In this document: one piece after another, positions 1 through 9,110 of the stretch | Layout of the letters: every line of letters begins with the position of its first letter | Numbering within the stretch: position 1 is the stretch's first letter | Assembly (NCBI GenBank): GCA_020056155.1 | Contig: JAGVII010000319.1 | Coordinates: 1 to 19,492 of the forward strand | Direction: 5' to 3' | Length of the DNA: 19,492 nucleotides | Origin: Afipia sp. | GTDB taxonomy: Bacteria; Pseudomonadota; Alphaproteobacteria; Rhizobiales; Xanthobacteraceae | Position numbers and translations under genes: made by a program | The notes under the pieces: generated by a model | Told to the model about the DNA's origin: nothing | Databases searched by the model: none | The model's input: only the letters and a program-made list of their open reading frames with translations

Positions 1-3000
1 TCGGAAGGCACCGATATTGGGCCGGGAGTGTGTCCGTGGTCCTGAAAGCGGGCCAACCGCCGCGCCTCGGCCTCGTAGCTATTGACCGGTTTGGTCTCGT
101 AACTGCGCCCGCCGGGATGCGCGACATGATAAACGCAACCGCCGAGCGAACGCCCGTTCCAGGTGTCGAGAATATCGAAGGTCAGCGGCGCATGAACCGG
201 GATGGTCGGGTGAAGGCCGGAGGACGGCTGCCAGGCCTTGAAACGTACGCCTGCGACGGCTTCGCCCGAACGCCCGGTGTCGTTCAGCGGCAGGCGGCGG
301 CCGTTACAAGTAATGACGTGCCGCCCCTGAACGAGGCCATTGACCCTGACCTGCAGGCGTTCGACGGATGAATCCACGTAGCGCACCGTGCCCCCACCGG
401 TGCTTTCCTCGCCGAGGACGTGCCAAGGCTCCAGCGCCTGACGCAATTCCAGCGTCACACCGCCATGCTGCACGCTGCCAAAAAGCGGGAAGCGGAATTC
501 GAGCTGTGCCTCGAACCATTCTGCCTCAAAGTCATAACCCGCTTCCTTCAGCTCCGAAAGAACATCCCTGAAATCCTGCCAGAGGAAATACGGCAGCATG
601 AAGCGATCGTGCAGCGTGGTGCCCCAGCGAACAAACCGCCCGTCCTGCGGCTCGCGCCAGAATTTCGCGATCAGCGCGCGGATGACAAGCTGCTGCGCCA
701 GGCTCATGCGCGCGTCGGGGGGCATTTCCAGCGCGCGGAATTCGACCAGACCGAGACGGCCTGTGGGGCTGTCCGGCGAATACAGCTTGTCGATGCAGAT
801 TTCAGCGCGGTGAGTATTGCCGGTGATATCCACTAACAGATGGCGGAACGTGCGATCGACCAGCCACAGCGGGACCTTCTCCTCCTTTGGCGGGATCTGC
901 GCCATGGCGATTTCGAGTTCGTAGAGCGCATCGTGCCGCGCTTCATCGATGCGCGGAGCTTGGCTGGTCGGGCCGATGAACATGCCCGAGAACAGGTACG
1001 ACAGCGACGGATGGCGCTGCCAAAACAGAACCACGCTCTTGAGCAGGTCGGGTCGCCGCAGAAACGGCGAGTCTGCCGGTGTGCTGCCACCGATCACGAC
1101 ATGATTGCCGCCGCCGGTGCCAGTATGGCGACCGTCAATCAGAAAGCGGTTTGCGCCCAGACGAACATGCGCAGCCTCCTGATAGAGGCCGATAGTCGTA
1201 TCAACGATCTCGCGCCAGTTTTTCGCCGGATGAATATTGATTTCGATCACACCGGGATCGGGCGTGACCTTGATGACCTCGATACGCGGATCGTAGGGTG
1301 GCGCGTAGCCTTCGACATGAACCTGAAGCTGCATATCTTCGGCCGTCGCCTCGACAACTGCGATCAACTCCAGATAGTCGTCGAGCTTTTCGACCGGCGG
1401 CATGAACGCGCACAGAATGCCGTCACGGATTTCAATCGACAAGGCGGTGCGGACGCCACCCTTGCCGTCCCCAACCCGTTGCTCCTGGATGAACTGACGC
1501 GGTGCGCCGTCCATCTGCGCGCCATCGTCGAACACGGGAGGTTGCGCAGCCGGTTCGGGCGGTTGGAAGCCGCTACCGAAGTCCGGTAACAGCTCGCGTT
1601 CCTCCATCGGATCCTGTTCAACGATATAGGGATAATCCTCCGGCGGAATCCATTGCAGCGAACTCATCGGCAGCCGCAGGCCGAGCGGTGAATCGCCCGG
1701 CATCAGGAACAGGTTTCCGCGCCGCAAATTCCATTTCTCGCTGCGCCAGCGGCTGGCGGCCTTCGCATTCCAGCGCTGCACCGGCAGCACGAAGCCGCGC
1801 GGTACGTTCAGCCCCTGCTGAAACACCTGCGCCATTCGCGAGCGCTCTTCGGGGTCGGCTAATTTGGAGTCGCTTGGATCAACGTTTCCTGGAAGGCTGT
1901 TCTCCTTCAGCAACCAGTGTGCCTGATCCTCGTATGCGGGCAGCACGTTGCTCGTATCCACACCCAGTTTCTCGGCAACATGCGTTGCAAATTTTTCCGC
2001 CTGCTCGATCTTCGCCGAACGCGGGCCTTCCATCGGCGCGATCAGATCGGGATTGCGCCAGATCGGCACGCCATCCTTACGCCAATAGAGGCCGAACGCC
2101 CAGCGCGGCAGGCTTTCGCCCGGATACCACTTGCCCTGTCCGTAATGCAGCAAGCCACCCGGCGCGAACCGCGTCCGCAAGCGGCGGATGAGGTCGTCGG
2201 CGATACCGCGCTTTGTCGGACCGACCGCCGCTGTATTCCACTCGGCAGATTCCAGATCGTCGATGGAAACGAATGTCGGCTCGCCGCCCATCGTCAGGCG
2301 AACGTCATCCGCCGCCAGATCAGCATCGATCTTCTCGCCCAGCGTATCGAGACGCCGCCAGGAATCGTCCGAGAATGGCTTGGTGATGCGCGGCGCTTCA
2401 TTGACGCGCGTAACCTTCATCTCGAAGCCGAATTCGACATTCGCCGAACTGACGTTGCCGCTGATCGGCGCCGCCGTCCGGTAGTGCGGAGATGCGGCGA
2501 CAGGAATATGCCCCTCGCCTGTCAGCATGCCGGATGTCACGTCAAAGCCGATCCAGCCTGCGCCCGGCAAGTAGGCTTCTGCCCATGCGTGCAAATCGGT
2601 AAAGTCAGCCTCGACCTCGCGCGGTCCCTGTAGCGGATCGATGTCAGGGCGGAGTTGAATAAGATAGCCGGAGACGAAACGCGCGGCCAATCCGAGATGC
2701 CGCAGCGCCTGAATCAGCAGCCATGCAGAATCACGACAAGACCCGGCGCCAGTTCGCAGCGTTTCCTCCGGCGTCTGAATGCCCGGCTCCATCCGGATAA
2801 CGTAGTTGATCCGATCGCGCAGCTTTGCATTGAGATCAACGAGAAAATTCACCGTGTTTGTTGGCTCGCGCGGAATGCTCGCGAGGTATTGGGCAAGCAA
2901 TGGTGTCGCCGGCTCGGTCTTGAGGTACGGCGCGAGTTCGTCGATCAGGTCCGGCGGATACTGAAACGGAAGCGTCTCGGCATAAGGCTCGACAAAGAAA

Positions 3001-3275
3001 TCGAACGGGTTGATCACCGCCATATCGGCGATGAAGTCGACCTCGATCTTGAACTCCCGTGTCGGCTCCGGAAATACGTAGCGTGCCAGCCAGTTCCCTT
3101 GCGGATCCTGCTGCCAGTTGACGAAATGCGTCTCGGGCAGAACCTTCAGCGAATAACTGGGAACGCGGGTGCGGGAGTGCGGCGCAGGACGCAACCTGAT
3201 GACCTGAGGCCCGAGGCTGACAGGCTGGTCATACTTGTAGTGTGTGACGTGATGCAGGGCGACGGCGATGGACAC
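1..3275 (-). CDS. Transglutaminase-like / DUF2126 large protein (3' end cut by window edge)
   Basis: About 1091 codons are visible and the frame is still open at the left edge. The visible end ([11 protein letters not shown]) resembles the closing segment of this family, so I infer that only a short tail is missing. The start is GTG at 3275: an in-frame TGA lies five codons upstream and GAGG lies about 10 nt before the GTG. The N-terminal third is a bacterial transglutaminase N-domain plus transglutaminase core with a visible triad: Cys180 in GSCRDSAW, His229 in DLHAWAEAY and Asp245 in GFDVTSG. The rest matches the DUF2126 region (for example [27 protein letters not shown] and [18 protein letters not shown]). 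The substrate is unknown. Family members often lie beside COG2307/COG2308 genes in a presumed peptide or amide-bond pathway, so those may follow beyond the edge. No signal peptide is seen. It lies 83 nt downstream of the sigma-54 activator on the same strand, but a functional link is not evident. Confidence 0.9.
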   Translation of the reverse strand, partial: MSIAVALHHVTHYKYDQPVSLGPQVIRLRPAPHSRTRVPSYSLKVLPETHFVNWQQDPQGNWLARYVFPEPTREFKIEVDFIADMAVINPFDFFVEPYAETLPFQYPPDLIDELAPYLKTEPATPLLAQYLASIPREPTNTVNFLVDLNAKLRDRINYVIRMEPGIQTPEETLRTGAGSCRDSAWLLIQALRHLGLAARFVSGYLIQLRPDIDPLQGPREVEADFTDLHAWAEAYLPGAGWIGFDVTSGMLTGEGHIPVAASPHYRTAAPISGNVSSANVEFGFEMKVTRVNEAPRITKPFSDDSWRRLDTLGEKIDADLAADDVRLTMGGEPTFVSIDDLESAEWNTAAVGPTKRGIADDLIRRLRTRFAPGGLLHYGQGKWYPGESLPRWAFGLYWRKDGVPIWRNPDLIAPMEGPRSAKIEQAEKFATHVAEKLGVDTSNVLPAYEDQAHWLLKENSLPGNVDPSDSKLADPEERSRMAQVFQQGLNVPRGFVLPVQRWNAKAASRWRSEKWNLRRGNLFLMPGDSPLGLRLPMSSLQWIPPEDYPYIVEQDPMEERELLPDFGSGFQPPEPAAQPPVFDDGAQMDGAPRQFIQEQRVGDGKGGVRTALSIEIRDGILCAFMPPVEKLDDYLELIAVVEATAEDMQLQVHVEGYAPPYDPRIEVIKVTPDPGVIEINIHPAKNWREIVDTTIGLYQEAAHVRLGANRFLIDGRHTGTGGGNHVVIGGSTPADSPFLRRPDLLKSVVLFWQRHPSLSYLFSGMFIGPTSQAPRIDEARHDALYELEIAMAQIPPKEEKVPLWLVDRTFRHLLVDITGNTHRAEICIDKLYSPDSPTGRLGLVEFRALEMPPDARMSLAQQLVIRALIAKFWREPQDGRFVRWGTTLHDRFMLPYFLWQDFRDVLSELKEAGYDFEAEWFEAQLEFRFPLFGSVQHGGVTLELRQALEPWHVLGEESTGGGTVRYVDSSVERLQVRVNGLVQGRHVITCNGRRLPLNDTGRSGEAVAGVRFKAWQPSSGLHPTIPVHAPLTFDILDTWNGRSLGGCVYHVAHPGGRSYETKPVNSYEAEARRLARFQDHGHTPGPISVPS

Positions 3276-3358
3276 GGCGCGACAACCTCAATGGCTCGTT
3301 TTTTGAGCAGAACACCTGGGCAAGTCTCGATCAAGCGCTAACAACGGGCACGGACTGC

Positions 3359-5290
3359 CTAACGTATTGGCGAATCGAGGTTTCGTGCCGAAATGCCGAG
3401 CGATTTGATCCGCGACGCCAGCGTCGTCGGCTTGATGGCCAGCAGTTCCGCCGCACCGTCCTTGCCAAAAACCTTGCCGCCTGACGCCTTCAGCGCCGCC
3501 AGGATGTTGTTCCGCTCGTGCTCGCGCATTTCATCGTCGGTCATGATGGCTTGCGGCGCGCCGTTCTTCGGGCGCCTTGCCGCAGCCGGCAACTCGGTTC
3601 CGCCCTGCTGGATCGGCAGGTCGATCCGCAGCCGCCCATTCTGAGCCAGAATTGCGGCGCGTTCGATCACATTGTGAAGTTCGCGGACATTACCTGGCCA
3701 GTCGTACTGCATCAAACGGCGCACATCGCCTTCCGACAGCCGCAGGTCGGACTTGAACGATTTGCTTTCACCCGTGAGAAAGTGTTGCGCCAGCAGCGGA
3801 ATGTCCTCGCGGCGATCACGCAGCGGCATCGTTTCGACCGGAAACACGTTGAGCCGGAAATAGAGATCCTCGCGAAAGCGCCCCTGCTTCACCTCCTGCT
3901 TCAACTCGCGGTTGGTCGCGGCGATGACACGGACATTGACCGCGCGCGTGCGCTCCTCGCCGACGCGCTCGAAATGCCCCTCCTGCAACACGCGCAGGAG
4001 CTTGCCTTGAAGCTCCAGCGGGATCTCGCCGACTTCGTCCAGAAACAGGGTTCCGCCATCGGCCAGTTCGAAACGCCCGATGCGGTCACGCATTGCGCCG
4101 GTGAACGCTCCGCGCACATGCCCGAAGAATTCGCTTTCGAACAACTCGCGCGGAATCGCCGCGCAGTTGACGCGGATCAGCGGCCGGTCGCTGCGCTGGC
4201 TCGCCTCGTGGATGGCGCGCGCGATCAACTCCTTGCCGGTGCCGGATTCGCCGGTAATCAACACGGTGGCGTCGGTGGGGGCGACAAGGTTGACCTGTCG
4301 CAACGTCTTCTGCACCGCAGCGGTGCGGCCGATGATACCGCGCGGATTGGTCTCGGTGCGGATTTCCTCTTGTAGGTAAGCGTTTTCCTGCTCGAGCCGC
4401 TCGCGCAGTCGATCGACCTCAGCAAGCGCCGCGCGAAGCTTTTCATCGGCCTCACGGCGCTGGCTGACATCGCGGAACACGATCACCGCACCTACCACCA
4501 CACCGCGGTCGCGGATCGGCGTCGATGTGTATTCGACCCAGACCGGCGTGCCGTCCTTGCGCCAGAACACCTCATCATCCACCTGATGCACCGCACCGTC
4601 CCGGAACGCCGCATAGATCGGGCAGTCCTCGTGCGGATAATGCCGGCCATCGTGATGGGTGTGGTGCACGGTCGAATGGATATTCGTCCCGACCAGTTCT
4701 TCCGCCGACCAGCCGAGGATACGTTCGGCCACCGGATTGACGAACGTGGTCTTGCCTTCAGCATTGACCCCATAGATGCCCTCGCCTGCCGCGCGCAGGA
4801 TGAGCTGGTTCTCGCGCTCGATGTCACGGAATACCCGCTCGACGCGTTGCCAGGCCGCTATACCGCCGCGCATGTGATCTTCCGCCGTCAGATCGACCAG
4901 ACGGCGGCGGCGCTGTTCGAGATCGCTCATGGTCAGGAGTACGAGCGGCGTCCCGTCATCCTGTGGGATCAGCGAGCCGGTATATTCCAGCTGAAGCTTG
5001 TTTCCCGCTGCATGGCGCGGGGTCAGCGAAGTGGACCAGAACGAGCCTTTGTCGAACACCGCCTGCGTGAACACAATCAGCGCGGGCACCTGTCCGGCAT
5101 GGAGCGCGCTGATCTTCATCTGCCGCAGCAAAGCGCGGTCATACCCAAGCAGCGTGCAAACGGCCGAATTGGCGTCCACGATACGATCGCCGTGGGGATC
5201 CAGCAGCAGCATCGGTTCGGTCGCGAAATCGAACGCCGCTCCCCACAAGTCGTGGTTGCGCGCCGAGGGTGCAGATAGCGAAGGGTCCAT
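3359..5290 (-). CDS. Sigma-54-dependent transcriptional activator, PAS-PAS-AAA+-Fis
   Basis: 643 residues. Two PAS domains (about 14-125 and 155-280) are followed by a short coiled coil (about 284-312), a sigma-54 AAA+ domain (about 318-545) and a C-terminal Fis-type helix-turn-helix (about 590-634). Visible motifs are Walker A GESGTGKE (347-354), the sigma-54-contacting GAFTGA loop (394-399), Walker [10 protein letters not shown] (415-423) and WPGNVREL (531-538). There is no receiver domain, so activation is probably by ligand, redox or partner sensing through PAS rather than phosphorylation. PAS2 carries a His/Cys-rich stretch (H209, H210, H212, H213, H217, H220, C223). The start is ATG at 5290 behind GAGGATGG. 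The gene is divergent from cynABDS, which has a sigma-54 promoter and upstream palindromes, so it is the obvious candidate activator of those genes. The domain call is firm. That it senses cyanate is inferred from position only. Confidence 0.93.
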   Translation of the reverse strand: MDPSLSAPSARNHDLWGAAFDFATEPMLLLDPHGDRIVDANSAVCTLLGYDRALLRQMKISALHAGQVPALIVFTQAVFDKGSFWSTSLTPRHAAGNKLQLEYTGSLIPQDDGTPLVLLTMSDLEQRRRRLVDLTAEDHMRGGIAAWQRVERVFRDIERENQLILRAAGEGIYGVNAEGKTTFVNPVAERILGWSAEELVGTNIHSTVHHTHHDGRHYPHEDCPIYAAFRDGAVHQVDDEVFWRKDGTPVWVEYTSTPIRDRGVVVGAVIVFRDVSQRREADEKLRAALAEVDRLRERLEQENAYLQEEIRTETNPRGIIGRTAAVQKTLRQVNLVAPTDATVLITGESGTGKELIARAIHEASQRSDRPLIRVNCAAIPRELFESEFFGHVRGAFTGAMRDRIGRFELADGGTLFLDEVGEIPLELQGKLLRVLQEGHFERVGEERTRAVNVRVIAATNRELKQEVKQGRFREDLYFRLNVFPVETMPLRDRREDIPLLAQHFLTGESKSFKSDLRLSEGDVRRLMQYDWPGNVRELHNVIERAAILAQNGRLRIDLPIQQGGTELPAAARRPKNGAPQAIMTDDEMREHERNNILAALKASGGKVFGKDGAAELLAIKPTTLASRIKSLGISARNLDSPIR

Positions 5291-5300
5291 CCATCCTCAC

Positions 5301-5352
5301 TACGAAATATCGTAATTGAATTACGAATATTCGTATATCACGATATTTCGTA
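5301..5352. promoter_or_regulatory. Cluster of three palindromic operators (candidate upstream activator sites)
   Basis: Three 14-bp sites share ACGA-N4-TCGT with an A/T-only spacer: TACGAAATATCGTA (5301-5314), TACGAATATTCGTA (5322-5335, a perfect palindrome) and CACGATATTTCGTA (5339-5352). Sites 1 and 2 also form a larger dyad centred on G5318, with 17-bp arms of which 14 pairs match. Centre-to-centre spacings are 21 and 17 bp. The cluster lies roughly 90-127 bp upstream of the start point predicted from the -24/-12 promoter, as expected for enhancer sites of a sigma-54 activator. It also sits immediately upstream of the divergent activator gene, so binding there could repress that gene. The binding protein is inferred, not shown. 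Confidence 0.8.
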
Positions 5353-5360
5353 ACAGACAA
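5332..5360 (-). promoter_or_regulatory. Candidate sigma-70 promoter of the activator gene
   Basis: On the minus strand, TTGTCT (5360-5355) and TATACG (5337-5332) are separated by 17 bp and lie about 40 bp before the activator's ATG. The match to consensus is moderate. The whole element lies within palindromes 2 and 3, so occupancy of those sites would block it. This would give negative autoregulation. Confidence 0.4.
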
Positions 5361-5408
5361 TATTACCGCTGCGGCGCGCGCACATTGAAAAATCGCGTAA
5401 AACGACAA

Positions 5409-5424
5409 TGGCATGACCCTTGCG
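5409..5424 (+). promoter_or_regulatory. Sigma-54 (-24/-12) promoter of cynABDS
   Basis: TGGCATG-ACCC-TTGCG matches the sigma-54 consensus TGGCACG-N4-TTGCW closely. The invariant GG (5410-5411) and GC (5422-5423) are exactly 10 bases apart. The predicted start point is near 5435, giving a leader of about 22 nt before the cynA ATG at 5457, with GGAGG at 5447-5451 as ribosome binding site. The activator gene and its presumed sites lie directly upstream. Confidence 0.9.
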
Positions 5425-5456
5425 TAGTGAATGGAAACATCACGCTGGAGGCTTTC

Positions 5457-6839
5457 ATGTCCACCTTCGACAATCCGTTTGACCCGAACCGCCGTCTCTC
5501 CTCGTTCGGCTGCTCATGTGGCCAGCACGCGAGCGACGCCGAACACCAGGCCGCTGTCCAGTTCCAGGCGACGCCTGCGGATAACAACGAGCAGCGTTAC
5601 GAAGGCGTTGTCGCTTCCGCTGTGATGCGCGCGATGTTCCCGCAGGACGCCGCGCGCCGCGCGTTCCTGAAATCGGTTGGTGCCGCCACCGCCGTCGCCG
5701 CCGTGTCGCAGTTCTTCCCGCTGAAGACCGCTACCGAAGTGTTCGCGCAGGGCGCGCCACTCGAAAAAAAGGACCTCAAGGTCGGCTTCATTCCAATCAC
5801 CTGCGCCACCCCGATCATCATGGCGGCGCCGATGGGCTTCTACGCCAAGAACGGCCTCAACGTCGAAGTCATCAAGACCGCCGGCTGGGCCGTTATTCGC
5901 GACAAGACCGTCAACAAGGAATACGACGCAGCGCACATGCTGTCGCCGATGCCCTTGGCGCTCACGCTCGGTGCAGGCTCGAATCCCGTCCCCTACACAA
6001 TGCCCGCCGTTGAGAACATCAACGGTCAGGCCATCACGCTGGCACTGAAGCACAAGGACAAGCGCAATCCGAAGGACTGGAAAGGCTTCAAATTTGCCGT
6101 TCCCTTCGACTACTCGATGCATAACTATCTGCTGCGCTATTATCTCGCCGAACACGGCATCGATCCGGACGCCGACGTGCAGATCCGTTCTGTGCCGCCG
6201 CCGGAAATGGTCGCGAACCTGCGCGCCGACAACATCGACGGCTTCCTCGGTCCAGATCCGATGAACCAGCGCGCCGTCTACGACAATGTCGGCTTCATTC
6301 ACATCCTGACCAAGGATATCTGGGAAGGCCATCCGTGCTGCGCTTTCGCGGCATCGAAGGAATTCGTCACCACGATGCCGAACACTTACGCGGCGTTGCT
6401 GAAATCGATCATCGACGCAACTGCGTTCGCTCACAAGGCCGAGAACCGCAAGCAGATCGCGGAGGCGATCTCGCCAGCGAATTACATCAATCAGCCACAG
6501 ATCGTGCTGGAACAGATATTGACCGGTACCTTCGCCGACGGTCTCGGCAATATCGTCAAGCAGCCCAACCGCCTCGACTTCGATCCATTCCCCTGGCAAT
6601 CCTTCGCGATCTGGATCATGACCCAGATGAAACGCTGGGGTCAGATCAAGGGTGACGTGGACTACAAGGCCGTCGCTGAGCAGGTCTACCTTGCGACCGA
6701 TACCGCGAAGCTGATGAAGGAGGTCGGCCTCACGCCACCGACGGCGACCACAAAGAGCTTCGTCGTGATGGGCAAGACCTTCGATCCGGCAAAGCCCGAG
6801 GAATACCTCAACAGCTTCAAGATCAAGAAGGCGAGCTGA
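5457..6839 (+). CDS. cynA: Cyanate ABC transporter, substrate-binding protein (NrtA/CmpA/CynA family)
   Basis: 460 residues. The ATG at 5457 follows CTGGAGG by 5 nt. The frame is open further upstream, but that would place the start inside the promoter. A twin-arginine signal, RRAFLKSVGAATAVAAVSQFF-like, lies at 67-87 with a possible cleavage near VFAQG (about 99), so the protein should be exported folded. Ahead of it is an unusually long N-terminal segment containing C19, C21, H24 and H30 (GCSCGQHASDAEH). The mature part is an NrtA-type periplasmic binding protein (LKVGFIPITCATPIIMAAPMGFY near its start). The family binds nitrate, nitrite, bicarbonate or cyanate. Cyanate is inferred here because cyanase is the last gene of the same operon. 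The stop overlaps the permease start by one base (TGATG). Confidence 0.88.
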   Translation: MSTFDNPFDPNRRLSSFGCSCGQHASDAEHQAAVQFQATPADNNEQRYEGVVASAVMRAMFPQDAARRAFLKSVGAATAVAAVSQFFPLKTATEVFAQGAPLEKKDLKVGFIPITCATPIIMAAPMGFYAKNGLNVEVIKTAGWAVIRDKTVNKEYDAAHMLSPMPLALTLGAGSNPVPYTMPAVENINGQAITLALKHKDKRNPKDWKGFKFAVPFDYSMHNYLLRYYLAEHGIDPDADVQIRSVPPPEMVANLRADNIDGFLGPDPMNQRAVYDNVGFIHILTKDIWEGHPCCAFAASKEFVTTMPNTYAALLKSIIDATAFAHKAENRKQIAEAISPANYINQPQIVLEQILTGTFADGLGNIVKQPNRLDFDPFPWQSFAIWIMTQMKRWGQIKGDVDYKAVAEQVYLATDTAKLMKEVGLTPPTATTKSFVVMGKTFDPAKPEEYLNSFKIKKAS

Positions 6840-7678
6840 TGTCTTCCTCGCTAAGGTTTCGCGCCGCGATCGTTTCCGTGGCCATCTTCCTCACCTTCAT
6901 CGGCGCGTGGCACCTCGCCACGCGCAGCACGTCGAGCGTTGCAACGATGGATCCGGAATACGCGAAACTCATGGGACTCAACGCCACGCAGGGCAAGTCG
7001 GCGATGCCGGGTCCGCTCGACGTCGGCGCCAAGCTATGGGAGCACATCAAGCGCCCGTTCTATGATAACGGTCCGAACGATAAGGGTCTCGGCATCCAGC
7101 TCGCCTATTCCATAGCGCGCGTGATGATCGGCTACCTCCTTGCGGTCGCGGTCGCCATCCCGCTCGGATTCCTGATCGGAATGTCGCCGTTGCTCAGCAG
7201 GGCGTTCGATCCATTTATTCAAATCCTGAAACCGATCTCGCCGCTCGCATGGATGCCGCTGGCGCTCTATACTATCAAGGACTCGGGTCTCTCCGCGATA
7301 TTCGTCATTTTCATCTGCTCGGTCTGGCCGATGCTGATGAACACCGCGTTCGGCGTGTCGGCTGTTCGCAAGGAATGGATCAACGTTGCTCGCACGCTTG
7401 AGGTGGGCAATGTTCGCCGCGCGTTCACAGTCATTCTTCCAGCCGCCGCGCCTACCATCCTCACCGGCATGCGAATCTCCATCGGCATCGCATGGCTCGT
7501 CATCGTTGCAGCCGAAATGCTCGTAGGCGGCACCGGCATTGGCTACTTCGTCTGGAACGAATGGAACAACCTGTCGATCACCAACGTCATCATCGCCATC
7601 TTCGTCATCGGCCTCGTCGGCATGATCCTCGACCAGATCCTTGCGCGCTTCACGCGCATGGTCACGTTCCCGGAGTAA
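6839..7678 (+). CDS. cynB: Cyanate ABC transporter, permease (NrtB/CynB family)
   Basis: 279 residues. It is an integral membrane protein with a first hydrophobic segment at about 8-27, then a roughly 65-residue loop and a cluster of further transmembrane segments in the BPD-type permease domain. An EAA-like loop contacting the ATPase is visible around EVGNVRRAFTVILPAAAP. The ATG overlaps the cynA stop by one base, indicating translational coupling. It should form the inner-membrane channel with CynA and CynD. Family assignment is secure. Cyanate rather than nitrate as substrate depends on the linked cyanase gene. Confidence 0.88.
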   Translation: MSSSLRFRAAIVSVAIFLTFIGAWHLATRSTSSVATMDPEYAKLMGLNATQGKSAMPGPLDVGAKLWEHIKRPFYDNGPNDKGLGIQLAYSIARVMIGYLLAVAVAIPLGFLIGMSPLLSRAFDPFIQILKPISPLAWMPLALYTIKDSGLSAIFVIFICSVWPMLMNTAFGVSAVRKEWINVARTLEVGNVRRAFTVILPAAAPTILTGMRISIGIAWLVIVAAEMLVGGTGIGYFVWNEWNNLSITNVIIAIFVIGLVGMILDQILARFTRMVTFPE

Positions 7679-7682
7679 AGCC

Positions 7683-8597
7683 ATGACGGAAAAGTTTATC
7701 TCTATCGAAGGCATCGCCAAGCGCTATCCAGCCCAGTCCGGCGGCACGACGACGATTTTTGAAGACCTTTGGCTGTCGATGCCTCGGGGCGAGTTCGGTT
7801 GTGTCATCGGCCATTCCGGCTGCGGCAAGACCACCGTACTGAACATTCTCGCAGGCCTTGATGAACCAAGCGAAGGTACAGTGATTGTCGACGGCCAGGC
7901 GATCGAAGGCACAAGCCTCGATCGCGCCGTGATTTTCCAGAGCCACGCCCTGCTGCCATGGCGCACCGTGATGGGGAACGTCGCCTACGCGGTTTCCTCG
8001 AAGTGGCGCAAATGGGACAAAGCACGTGTCCGTGCCCACGCGCAGAAATTCATCGATATCGTCGGCCTCACCGGATCCGAACACAAGCGTCCGTCGGAAT
8101 TATCAGGCGGGATGAAGCAGCGCGTCGGCATCGCACGTGCACTCTCGATCACGCCCAAGATCATGCTGATGGACGAGCCGTTCTCCGCACTCGACGCACT
8201 GACGCGCGGCACCCTGCAGGACGAAGTCCGCCGCATTTGCCTCGAGACCGGCCAGACCGCTTTCATGATCACCCATGACGTCGACGAGGCCATCTATCTC
8301 GCTGACAAGATCTTCCTCATGACCAACGGTCCCGGCGCGGTTCTGGCTGAAGTTCTGGAGAACCCGCTGCCGAAGGATCGCGGCCGGATCGACCTACACA
8401 GGCATCCGCACTACTACGCGCTGCGCAACCACATCATCGATTTCCTTGTGACCCGAAGCAAGACGTTCGTGGAAACAAACAAGGATCACGACCCTCGCAA
8501 TGTGCCGACGGTTCGTCCCGGCTTTGCCGAGCCCGCGATCGTGAACACGACCGAACCCTTTCAAAAGCCGCAGGCCGGACAGGCCAGCGCACGATAA
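7683..8597 (+). CDS. cynD: Cyanate ABC transporter, ATP-binding subunit (NrtD/CynD family)
   Basis: 304 residues. The start is ATG at 7683, four bases after the permease stop, with GGAG about 9 nt upstream. An in-frame alternative 42 nt earlier would lie inside cynB and lacks family resemblance. Walker A GHSGCGKTT (43-51), Q-loop Gln86, ABC signature LSGGMKQ (140-146), Walker B IMLMDEP (160-166) and the switch His in MITHD (195-199) are all intact, so it should be an active ATPase. The extra C-terminal tail after about residue 265 is hydrophilic. It energises cyanate import with CynA and CynB. Confidence 0.9.
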   Translation: MTEKFISIEGIAKRYPAQSGGTTTIFEDLWLSMPRGEFGCVIGHSGCGKTTVLNILAGLDEPSEGTVIVDGQAIEGTSLDRAVIFQSHALLPWRTVMGNVAYAVSSKWRKWDKARVRAHAQKFIDIVGLTGSEHKRPSELSGGMKQRVGIARALSITPKIMLMDEPFSALDALTRGTLQDEVRRICLETGQTAFMITHDVDEAIYLADKIFLMTNGPGAVLAEVLENPLPKDRGRIDLHRHPHYYALRNHIIDFLVTRSKTFVETNKDHDPRNVPTVRPGFAEPAIVNTTEPFQKPQAGQASAR

Positions 8598-8620
8598 CCC
8601 GATAACTCAAGGAGAAGACA

Positions 8621-9109
8621 ATGAAGCGATCCGACCTCACCGAAAAGCTGCTCGACATCAAGCGCGAGAAGGGCTGGACGTGGAAGTACATCTGCGAACA
8701 GATCGGCGGCCATTCCGAAGTCCTGGTGGTAGGCGCAATCCTCGGCCAGATGAAGTTGACAAAACCGCAGGCGGAAAATGCCGCGAAGCTCTTCGGACTC
8801 TCGACGGTCGAACAGGCAATGATCAACGAAGTCCCTATGCGCGGCGAAGGCATTCAGATGCCGCCGACCGATCCGTTGATCTATCGCCTCTATGAGCTTG
8901 TGATGGTGAATGGCCCGGCGTGGAAGGCGCTCATCGAGGAGGAATTCGGCGACGGTATCATGTCGGCGATCGACTTCGACATGGTGATGGACCGCCTGGC
9001 GAATCCAAAGGGTGATCGTGTACAGATTACGATGTCGGGCAAGTTCCTGCCGTACAAATACTATGGCGCGACCGGTAACCAGCAGGAATACGGCTTCAAG
9101 GAAGCCTAA
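8621..9109 (+). CDS. cynS: Cyanase (cyanate hydratase)
   Basis: 162 residues, slightly longer than E. coli CynS (156) because of a C-terminal extension after KFLPYKYYG. The N-terminal part is a helical, HTH-like domain and the C-terminal part is the catalytic domain. The catalytic triad aligns with E. coli Arg96, Glu99 and Ser122 as Arg89, Glu92 (YRLYELV) and Ser115 (GIMSAIDF), with identical spacing. It converts cyanate plus bicarbonate to ammonia and CO2 in the cytoplasm, supplying nitrogen and removing toxic cyanate. The ATG follows a strong AAGGAG 6 nt upstream and lies 23 nt after cynD. No carbonic anhydrase (cynT) is present in the window. The stop is separated from the convergent otnK stop by a single base. 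Confidence 0.97.
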   Translation: MKRSDLTEKLLDIKREKGWTWKYICEQIGGHSEVLVVGAILGQMKLTKPQAENAAKLFGLSTVEQAMINEVPMRGEGIQMPPTDPLIYRLYELVMVNGPAWKALIEEEFGDGIMSAIDFDMVMDRLANPKGDRVQITMSGKFLPYKYYGATGNQQEYGFKEA

Positions 9110-9110
9110 G

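Noticed and set aside
3294..3308. Hairpin GCTC/GAGC with an A/T loop between the activator and the DUF2126 gene
   Set aside because: The stem has only four secure pairs and no following T-run, too weak to call a terminator.
840..3341. Several plus-strand frames of 230-250 codons (840-1589, 1917-2633, 2655-3341)
   Set aside because: All are antisense to the transglutaminase-DUF2126 gene and share its codon register.
3518..4375. 285-codon open frame on the plus strand
   Set aside because: Antisense to the AAA+ domain of the sigma-54 activator; composition is unlike a real protein.
5316..5456. Upstream extension of cynA by 47 codons (TTG start)
   Set aside because: It would begin inside the operator cluster and cross the sigma-54 promoter, upstream of the predicted transcription start; the ATG at 5457 has a good ribosome binding site.
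5514..6599. 361-codon open frame on the minus strand
   Set aside because: It lies wholly antisense to cynA, whose protein is a clear family member; the translation shows no recognisable domain and the frame is a by-product of GC-rich codon use.
5457..8597. Naming the transporter as nitrate (nrtABD) or bicarbonate (cmp)
   Set aside because: The family covers all these substrates, but no nitrate reductase gene is present and cyanase is the downstream gene of the same operon, so cyanate is favoured.
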